From an uncultured Lachnospiraceae bacterium (lineage in GTDB: Bacteria > Bacillota > Clostridia > Lachnospirales > Lachnospiraceae): a stretch of DNA of 38,277 nt. Position numbers and translations under genes: made by a program. The first letter of the stretch is position 1, and each line of letters begins with the position of its first letter. The notes beneath the pieces are model-generated. The model was not told the origin of the DNA, did not search any database, and was given only the letters and a program-made list of their open reading frames with translations. Of this stretch, positions 32,533-38,277 are shown one piece after another. Location: the NCBI GenBank assembly GCA_947626505.1, contig CANQSN010000013.1:1-38277 (forward strand). Direction: 5' to 3'.

Positions 32533-32579
32533 AAAAGGTCTAACTTTTGGAACCAAAAATTCCAGCAGTCAGACCTTTT
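32533..32579 (-). terminator. Terminator of the large repeat surface-protein gene
   Basis: AAAAGGTCTAACT (32533-32545) pairs with AGTCAGACCTTTT (32567-32579), 13 bp with one wobble on the minus strand, and an inner TGGAA/TTCCA stem. T-rich on the minus side. It lies about 30 bases past the stop codon. Confidence 0.75.
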
Positions 32580-32609
32580 ACAACTATTTTTTATGAAAAT
32601 TCCAGAAAT

Positions 32610-35600
32610 TTATTTTTTTATTTCATATAAATATTTAGGGAGCTGCTTATTTTCCTTGTAATCATCTACACGTACAAATACTCTGGTAATATATGTCTTT
32701 CCATTTTGCTTAATCTTACATGTGATTACTGTAAAGCCCTGCTTTTTGCCATATACAACTCCTATTTTGCCTTTCTTTTTAACAGTAGCAACGCTCGGTT
32801 TAGAAGACTTGTATGTTATCTTCGCTTTCTTCTCAACATTTATAAACTTAATATTTGTCTTTTTATTTTTAAATACTCGCTTATAAACATTAAACTCAGG
32901 AAGCTTATTGCCCTTAACCTTCTTGCTAAGCGCCTTCTTAGTAAGACTGTAAATCTTATTCGTATCTTTTTTAACAGTAAGCTTGATTCTTACAGAGTAG
33001 AATGTACCTCCCTGTACTACGTCTGCATAAATCTTACATTTACCCTTTTTCTTACCCTTAATAAGACCTTTCTTGCTTATGGTAGCAACCTTCTTATTGC
33101 TTGAACGGTATGTCAGCAATGCGGCGCTCTTACTTATACCTACAATATCAACTTTAAACTTAGAGCCGACGTTAATTCTCTTATTCATCTTTAAGATAGG
33201 CACCTTGCTGATAACCGCTTTGGCAGTAATAACCATATCGTCCGTTACCATCTTGCCCGGTACCTTTAACAGTCCGGTACTCTTGCTATAAGAAATATCT
33301 ACCTTCTTGCCCTTACTGTCTGTTGCAACTCCTGTCTCCGGATTTACAGTATAAGTAGTCTTGCCAATCTTTACGGTAAGAGTTGCAATTCCATATTTCT
33401 TCTTTGGCTTTAATGTAATAACATAATCCTGACCTTTCGTCGGATTTGGAGTCTCGTCGCTTCCTGTTACCTTGCTGAATTTCTTTTCTACCTTAATTGC
33501 CTCTGCATTATCCTTTGTAGTCGCCTTAATTACTACGTCAGCCTTCGTCACATCAGCAGAAAGCGTCAACTTGCCTGTTGCAGGATCATACGTAATGCCC
33601 GGATTCTCTTTTCCGTTCTTATCCTTAGCTTTACCGGTTGTCAAATCTACATCATATTCATCTGTACCTACTGTAACCGTAAGTCCGGTAAGCTCTTTTC
33701 CGGGTTCAGGCGTAATGGTTGCCTCATACTTCTCCCCCTTTGTAATTGGAGGAACATTAGGAACCTCTTTTCCATCAACAAGAACGTCTACTGTAATTGA
33801 ATCCTTTGTAGTTGCTTTAATTTTAACATCATCAGTTGTCACATCAGGAGAAAGCGTCAATTTACCTGTTTTAGGATCAAATGTGATGCCCGGATTCTCT
33901 TTTCCGTTCTTATCCTTAGCTTTACCGGTTGTCAAATCTACTGTATATTCGTCATCACCTACTGTAACCGTAAGTCCGGTAAGCTCTTTTCCGGGTTCAG
34001 GCGTAATGGTTGCTTCATACTTCTCTCCCTTTGTAATTGGAGGAACATTAGGAACCGGCTTATCATCTATAAGAACCTCTACTGTAATAGGATCTTCAGT
34101 TGATGCGTTAACGGTAACGTCTGCCTTAGTGATGTCACTATCAAGATGGAGAAGATTATCATTATCCGGATAATAGGTAATACCACTGTCCGGCACCGGC
34201 TGTCCATCCTTTGTTACATCACCGGTTGTTACATCAACATCATATTTATCATCTCCAATTTCTACGGAAAGACTTGTAATCGGCTTTCCATTTTCAGGTA
34301 GGATATTAGCCTCATACTCTTCCCCCTTTGTAATGTCAGGAACATTAGGAACCTCTTCTTCATCTATAAGAACCTTAACATTAATTGGTGTATCTGTATA
34401 CGCATAAATTATTGTATCATAAGATAAGACATTCTCTTTAAATTCCAATTTACCGGTTGCCTTATCAATCTTATCAAATTTGATACCAGTCTTTTCGTTA
34501 CCGCTCTTATCCGTTGCCTTGCCGCTTGTCAAATCTACTGTATATTCTTTGTTTCCAATTGTTACTTCAAGCTTCTCAAGTGTTCTACCCGAACCTGCCG
34601 ATACAGTTGTCGTGTAACCAGCATTAGTTTTAATCTCTTTCGGCCCTTCAACAATCTTACGATCTAAATACTGAGTAACCTGAATATTGGTAATCGCTTT
34701 AATAACAGCATCATCATTAGTCGCATTTCCTTTAAGTGTCACCTTTTTAGATACAGAGTCATAGGTAATATCCGGATTTTCATTTCCGTCTTTATCCGTT
34801 GCCTTGCCGGTTGTCACATCTACATTATATTCGTTCTCTCCTATAGTTACAGAAAGCTCTGCAAGCGGCTTATTGTTTTGTGGAACAACATCAGCAGTGT
34901 GTCCTTTTCCTTTCTCGGTCTGTTCATAGGAAATACTCTCACCATCAATAATTACTTCCACTGAGACAGACTCCATTGTCCATGCCTCAATTCTTATATC
35001 TGCAGTTGTTGCATTCTCATTTAGAATAAGCTCTCCTGTAGAATTGTTAAATTCAATGCTATTATATGTTTTATTAGACTTATCTTTTGCTTGACCATTT
35101 TCTAAATCAATAGTATATACTTCTGTTCCAATTTTTACAGTAAGGCTCTTTAATTCCTTTCCTTCCCCTGCTTCTACCTTTGTGGTAAATTTATTATTCA
35201 AATTGAGTTTTTTTGACTTTCCTTCTTCGTTACCATTTAAATCAATCTGACTGCCATCTAAATACTGCTCAATTGTAATACCCTTTCTCTTTGTAGTAGC
35301 TCTAATGGTAACATCCGCCTGAGTTACTGTTCCATCCAAATGCACTTCATATGTTTCAGGGTCATAAGTAATACTATTATCTGTCACCTTATCGCCTGTC
35401 TTACGGTTTTTTACAGTCCCATCATTTATATCTATATCATATGCTTCCGTTCCAACCTCTACAGAAAGGCTTGTAAGCTCCCTTCCCTCTCCCGGGTCAA
35501 TAACAGCATCATACTTTTCTCCCTTTGTAATAGGAGGAACATTATCTTTAGGCTCACCGTCTATGATGATATCTACTTTAATAATATCCTTTGCTACCGC

Positions 35601-37643
35601 TTTAATATTAACATCACCGACAACTGCATTGCTAGGCAAAGTAACAGTTACAGGACTTTTTGCTTTGTCAGCAGAATCATCTCCATAGGTAATCTTAATA
35701 TCTGCTGCCTGACTGTTAGATTTCTTAACCTTACCTGTAGCAGGATTAATATTATATGTGTTTGTAGCATCTCCATCCTTAATGGTAACCTCAAGCTCAG
35801 TAAACGCCATACCGTCTGAAGGTGTAAGCGTAGTCTTATATTCCTTGTTCTTCTTTGTAATTGTATCCTCGCTTCCGTCAGATGCAGTTACGTTAGTAAG
35901 CTCCTTTGTTACCTTTATAGTATCCTCTACTTCCTTAGCTATTGCAATAATTGTAATATCATCTGTCACACTCTTAGCAGATATAGTAAGCTTACCTGCT
36001 TTAAGATCAAATGTAATCCCTGCGCTTCCCTTTCCTGTGACAGTTCCGTTATCTTTATCAATTGTATATTCGTCCTTACCTATCTGCACTTTAATATCTT
36101 CAGAATACTTTGCATTCTTCTTTGGTGTGAGGGTAACTGTATACTCCTTCTCCACAGCCGGATAAGCTGTCTCGTTAGAATCATCCACCTTTGTCAGATA
36201 CTTTGTTACTGTAATACTTCTCGTAGCCTTTGCAGTAACTTTTATATCGCCTGTCACATTTTTCCCCGGCACCGTAACCTTTACCGGCTGCTTAGGATCT
36301 TTTTCATGTTCTACTATTATATCTCCGCCTGTTACTTCGCCGGTATCAGGATCTATTGTATAAGTAACAGTTCCTTTTTCTTTGTCTTCTACTTCTACTG
36401 TAATATCGCCTGTAAATTGATATCCCTTGTCAGGCGTAAGTGTAACACTCACATCCTCTCCCTTAACAGGTCCGGCAGTCTTATCTGAAGCTCCTACATG
36501 TGTTAAGTCTGTAGTTAATGTAATCTTCTCCTTTGTATCTGTTGGATCCTTTTCTACCTCAGTTTTATCATTTTCATCCGGTTTTACCGGATTATATGCA
36601 TTGGCACGATGGCTCTCACCGGTTGCTATAATATTATCAGCTATAATAACGCCGCAGAAATTGGAGCCTACCTCTACGCTTGCCTTTGGCGCAATAATAG
36701 TTCCCCATCCCCTGTCTGTCATATTAATTTTACCGGTATACTGGCAGTTTGATTCCTTTTTGGAGGAATCATAGAAATTATAATAAATTCTGTTTACATT
36801 GGTTCCGTACACGTCCTCCCCACAACTGGCTTCCTTGCCGTCTACCATAAGCCTGAATGGCTTTCTATTCCAGCCTCCTTCAATGCTCGCCAAATCAATA
36901 TTAAATACTACAACTGCTGTAGAATTCTTAGAAAAACTAATTGTCGCATCCTGATTTATCTTGCCATAATTATTCCCATCTATTGTATAATAGGCAGCAT
37001 TTGAACCATAATTAACCGTAAAATTCCCATCATTAGTAAGTGTAAGCCCACTTGCAGTTTGTACTTCTTCTTCATTCCGTTTAAGCTGTTGATTATACTT
37101 TACAAAATTCTTCTGAAGATTCTCAAGGTCTATGTATTTTTCAGTAGCACTTTCCGCCCATACTTTACCCCCGCTCGCTCCTGCGTTTTCAATCTTATAT
37201 TTCTCATTCTTTCCCGTCTTGTTAATAAAATGCTCGCCTGTACCAGTAATCTCATAGCCTTCGCCAACCACAAGGCTGTCCTTGCCATATCCAATCTTTA
37301 CCATACCGTTAAGATCTTCAAACTTCCTTATGTATGTGGTACTGGCGTCATATCCGTCTCTAAGGCAAAGCTCTGACGCGCCCATACCATTTGACGAGTA
37401 CTCGCCGGCAATGGCGTTCATATGCTGATGTCCCCTAGTATCAAGCATATCAAATGCGACAAAGCCATAGTTCTGCATAATTGATACCAAATCTCCCAAA
37501 TCAGAGCCTACCTGATATGGCGACTTTGCTTCTGCCGAAGCTGTAACAGGCGGTATCGCCACGCCTGAAAAAAGCATGGTAAATGCAACCAGTACAGCCA
37601 GCGCTCTCCTTGTCCATTGACCTTTTAATGATTTTCGTTTCAT
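32610..37643 (-). CDS. Very large choice-of-anchor-A surface protein with eleven tandem repeats
   Basis: A 1677-residue exported protein (residue numbers here count from the GTG at 37646). Signal peptide at about 1-40 (LAVLVAFTMLFSGVAIPPVTASA). Residues about 43-350 are a choice-of-anchor A domain (VGSDLGDLVSIMQNYGFVAF ... WGTIIAPKASVEVGSNFCGVIIADNI). Residues about 374-1477 hold eleven repeats of 95-100 residues, each ending with a strand such as VTKADVVIKATTK; repeats 9 and 10 are nearly identical. Two BIG2-like domains follow (about 1480-1558, 1590-1662) and a basic C-terminus with no LPXTG or membrane helix. The ATG at 37643 is preferred: AAGGAG lies eight bases upstream. Probably an adhesin or ligand-binding fibre; unproven. 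Confidence 0.85.
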   Translation of the reverse strand: MKRKSLKGQWTRRALAVLVAFTMLFSGVAIPPVTASAEAKSPYQVGSDLGDLVSIMQNYGFVAFDMLDTRGHQHMNAIAGEYSSNGMGASELCLRDGYDASTTYIRKFEDLNGMVKIGYGKDSLVVGEGYEITGTGEHFINKTGKNEKYKIENAGASGGKVWAESATEKYIDLENLQKNFVKYNQQLKRNEEEVQTASGLTLTNDGNFTVNYGSNAAYYTIDGNNYGKINQDATISFSKNSTAVVVFNIDLASIEGGWNRKPFRLMVDGKEASCGEDVYGTNVNRIYYNFYDSSKKESNCQYTGKINMTDRGWGTIIAPKASVEVGSNFCGVIIADNIIATGESHRANAYNPVKPDENDKTEVEKDPTDTKEKITLTTDLTHVGASDKTAGPVKGEDVSVTLTPDKGYQFTGDITVEVEDKEKGTVTYTIDPDTGEVTGGDIIVEHEKDPKQPVKVTVPGKNVTGDIKVTAKATRSITVTKYLTKVDDSNETAYPAVEKEYTVTLTPKKNAKYSEDIKVQIGKDEYTIDKDNGTVTGKGSAGITFDLKAGKLTISAKSVTDDITIIAIAKEVEDTIKVTKELTNVTASDGSEDTITKKNKEYKTTLTPSDGMAFTELEVTIKDGDATNTYNINPATGKVKKSNSQAADIKITYGDDSADKAKSPVTVTLPSNAVVGDVNIKAVAKDIIKVDIIIDGEPKDNVPPITKGEKYDAVIDPGEGRELTSLSVEVGTEAYDIDINDGTVKNRKTGDKVTDNSITYDPETYEVHLDGTVTQADVTIRATTKRKGITIEQYLDGSQIDLNGNEEGKSKKLNLNNKFTTKVEAGEGKELKSLTVKIGTEVYTIDLENGQAKDKSNKTYNSIEFNNSTGELILNENATTADIRIEAWTMESVSVEVIIDGESISYEQTEKGKGHTADVVPQNNKPLAELSVTIGENEYNVDVTTGKATDKDGNENPDITYDSVSKKVTLKGNATNDDAVIKAITNIQVTQYLDRKIVEGPKEIKTNAGYTTTVSAGSGRTLEKLEVTIGNKEYTVDLTSGKATDKSGNEKTGIKFDKIDKATGKLEFKENVLSYDTIIYAYTDTPINVKVLIDEEEVPNVPDITKGEEYEANILPENGKPITSLSVEIGDDKYDVDVTTGDVTKDGQPVPDSGITYYPDNDNLLHLDSDITKADVTVNASTEDPITVEVLIDDKPVPNVPPITKGEKYEATITPEPGKELTGLTVTVGDDEYTVDLTTGKAKDKNGKENPGITFDPKTGKLTLSPDVTTDDVKIKATTKDSITVDVLVDGKEVPNVPPITKGEKYEATITPEPGKELTGLTVTVGTDEYDVDLTTGKAKDKNGKENPGITYDPATGKLTLSADVTKADVVIKATTKDNAEAIKVEKKFSKVTGSDETPNPTKGQDYVITLKPKKKYGIATLTVKIGKTTYTVNPETGVATDSKGKKVDISYSKSTGLLKVPGKMVTDDMVITAKAVISKVPILKMNKRINVGSKFKVDIVGISKSAALLTYRSSNKKVATISKKGLIKGKKKGKCKIYADVVQGGTFYSVRIKLTVKKDTNKIYSLTKKALSKKVKGNKLPEFNVYKRVFKNKKTNIKFINVEKKAKITYKSSKPSVATVKKKGKIGVVYGKKQGFTVITCKIKQNGKTYITRVFVRVDDYKENKQLPKYLYEIKK
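33513..34091 (-). repeat. Tandem duplication of repeats 9 and 10 in the surface protein gene
   Basis: Units at 33804-34091 (288 bases) and 33513-33803 (291 bases) are nearly identical at nucleotide level, including long shared stretches around the region coding PPITKGEKYEATITPEPGK and TTGKAKDKNGKENPGIT. The other nine units differ much more, so this pair is a recent duplication or is kept alike by recombination. Confidence 0.85.
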
Positions 37644-37766
37644 CACAACATCTCCTTCCTAAAATATACATAAGTTACAGAGTAAAAATTGTATTCTGTC
37701 ACCAATGCAGTCCTCGCCTAACATATAACCCCATTAATGTTAATACAAGTTTTTTCTAATTGTACT

Positions 37767-37775
37767 ATTATACCA
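37767..37775 (-). promoter_or_regulatory. Extended -10 promoter candidate for the large surface protein
   Basis: Minus strand TGG followed by TATAAT (37772-37767); the -35 is poor (GGTAAA at 17 bases). Transcription would start about 120 bases before the gene. The 420-base gap 37644-38063 holds this, a dispersed repeat copy (37879-37941) and the terminator of the right-edge gene (38006-38037); no gene seen. Confidence 0.45.
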
Positions 37776-37878
37776 TTAATATCGGTATTTTACCATAGTT
37801 TTTTAACATTTTATATATATAAATATGTACCATTTTATAGTATTTATAGTATAAACAAAATTTAAAAATGCGAAGGAA

Positions 37879-37941
37879 TTTTCAAGTCTTGCTTGCGAAT
37901 CTTGGCGCAAAATTCATGCCTGCTTTAGCAGTCTCTTTTCC
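37879..37941. repeat. Dispersed repeat, copy B
   Basis: Matches 27840-27902 in the same orientation over about 63 bases at roughly three in four positions. Its 3' hairpin is CTGC/GCAG. It lies in non-coding DNA upstream of the large surface-protein gene. Confidence 0.6.
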
Positions 37942-38005
37942 ATCCCCGCAGAGCATGTATTCATATGTGATTGAATCCCTAACCTCTCTTTTTAACAAAC
38001 AAAAA

Positions 38006-38037
38006 CAAGTCACCAGCCATAAAAAACTGATAACTTG
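38006..38037 (-). terminator. Terminator of the coiled-coil gene at the right edge
   Basis: On the minus strand CAAGTTATCAG, 10-base loop, CTGGTGACTTG form an 11-bp stem (two wobble pairs), followed by TTTTTGTTTG. Wobble pairs and T tract both mark the minus strand. Confidence 0.85.
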
Positions 38038-38063
38038 ACAAATTTACTTATTCCTTATTAAGT

Positions 38064-38277
38064 TTAAGCTCGTTTGAGCATTGCTTCTAATTCCGCAATT
38101 CTTGCATCCTTTTCAGCCAACGCTTCATCTTTTTCAGCTAAAGCCTCGTCTTTTTCAGCTAATGCCTCATCCTTTTCAGCTAATGCCTCATCCTTTTCAG
38201 CTAAAGCTTCTTCTTTTTCTTTCTCAAATAACTTAGCTACCTTAGTCATCTTAATCCACTCCTTTACTTCATTTGAC
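38064..38277 (-). CDS. Coiled-coil C-terminal end of a gene cut by the window edge
   Basis: The frame is open from its stop (38064) to the edge and reads SNEVKEWIKMTKVAKLFEKEKEEA, then five copies of ALAEKDE (the last ALAEKDA), then RIAELEAMLKRA. The repeated seven-residue unit is a charged heptad coiled coil. An ATG at 38249 with AAGGAG nine bases upstream would give a free-standing 61-residue protein, but the open upstream frame continues in the same style, so I favour the C-terminus of a longer protein. Rpn/PD-(D/E)XK transposase-like proteins of Lachnospiraceae often carry such a tail; that is a suggestion, since the nuclease part is outside the window. A strong terminator follows. Confidence 0.65.
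   Translation of the reverse strand, partial: SNEVKEWIKMTKVAKLFEKEKEEALAEKDEALAEKDEALAEKDEALAEKDEALAEKDARIAELEAMLKRA
38103..38207 (-). repeat. Five 21-bp tandem repeats within the coiled-coil gene
   Basis: Five in-frame units encode ALAEKDE. The central units are nearly identical at nucleotide level, so copy number could change by slippage in steps of seven residues without breaking the frame. Confidence 0.85.

Noticed and set aside
33472-34173. A 233-residue plus-strand frame with internal repeats
   Set aside because: Complement of repeats 9 and 10 of the large surface protein; repeat structure is inherited from the real gene.
32610-37643. CRISPR-like repetition
   Set aside because: Repeats are about 290 bases, in frame and protein-coding, with no short spacers.

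Overview
The window comes from an AT-rich, low-GC Gram-positive, endospore-forming anaerobe, most likely a Lachnospiraceae-type Clostridia. The signs are spoVG, a CwlD-type amidase and a YwmB-like protein (spore formers), a paired glgC-glgD, MecA, a DnaD/DnaI-type primosome pair, strong AGGAGG ribosome binding sites, sigma-A promoters, U-tailed hairpin terminators, and very large secreted repeat proteins. I see no rRNA, tRNA, CRISPR array or complete insertion sequence.

Layout. (1) 1-5400, minus strand: the first codons of an unknown gene at the left edge, an ABC-class ATPase, a two-domain GT2/CDP-glycerol transferase for wall polymers, and a DapF-like protein lacking both catalytic cysteines. 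(2) 5600-9140, minus: glgC-glgD-spoVG as one tight run, then a PEBP-family lipoprotein behind a terminator. glgC has a compact two-hairpin leader. (3) 9320-14500, plus: murC, a DnaA-box cluster in very AT-rich DNA, the DnaD-like and DnaI-like primosome genes, and prs. (4) 14500-17210: PBP1A on the minus strand and, divergent from it, a predicted small RNA with its own promoter and terminator. (5) 17210-21880, minus: a set of unrecognised genes, namely a two-helix membrane protein, an AAA+-like protein with a broken P-loop, a membrane-anchored 846-residue protein with a propeller-like middle and a C39-peptidase-like end lacking its catalytic residues, and a small Cys-rich protein. (6) 21980-29480, minus: YwmB-like gene, a 1457-residue GLUG/LRR surface protein, rpiB, a tyrosine-phosphatase homologue without its nucleophile, and sua5/tsaC. 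(7) 29594-30298, plus: cwlD. (8) 30300-31170 has no convincing gene but holds a densely structured RNA on the minus strand with a near-consensus promoter. (9) 31167-38277, minus: mecA, a DUF1858 gene under a palindromic operator, a 1677-residue choice-of-anchor-A protein with eleven tandem repeats, and the coiled-coil end of a gene running off the right edge.

The common theme is envelope construction (murC, PBP1A, GT2/TagF-like enzyme, amidase, two large surface proteins), with glycogen storage, replication start and sporulation genes between. The best places to look for undescribed biology are the structured RNA at 30479-30830, the small RNA at 17016-17160 with 12-nt complementarity to the pbp1A upstream region, the glgC leader, and the 17210-21407 cluster. 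Several proteins keep an enzyme fold but have lost key catalytic residues.
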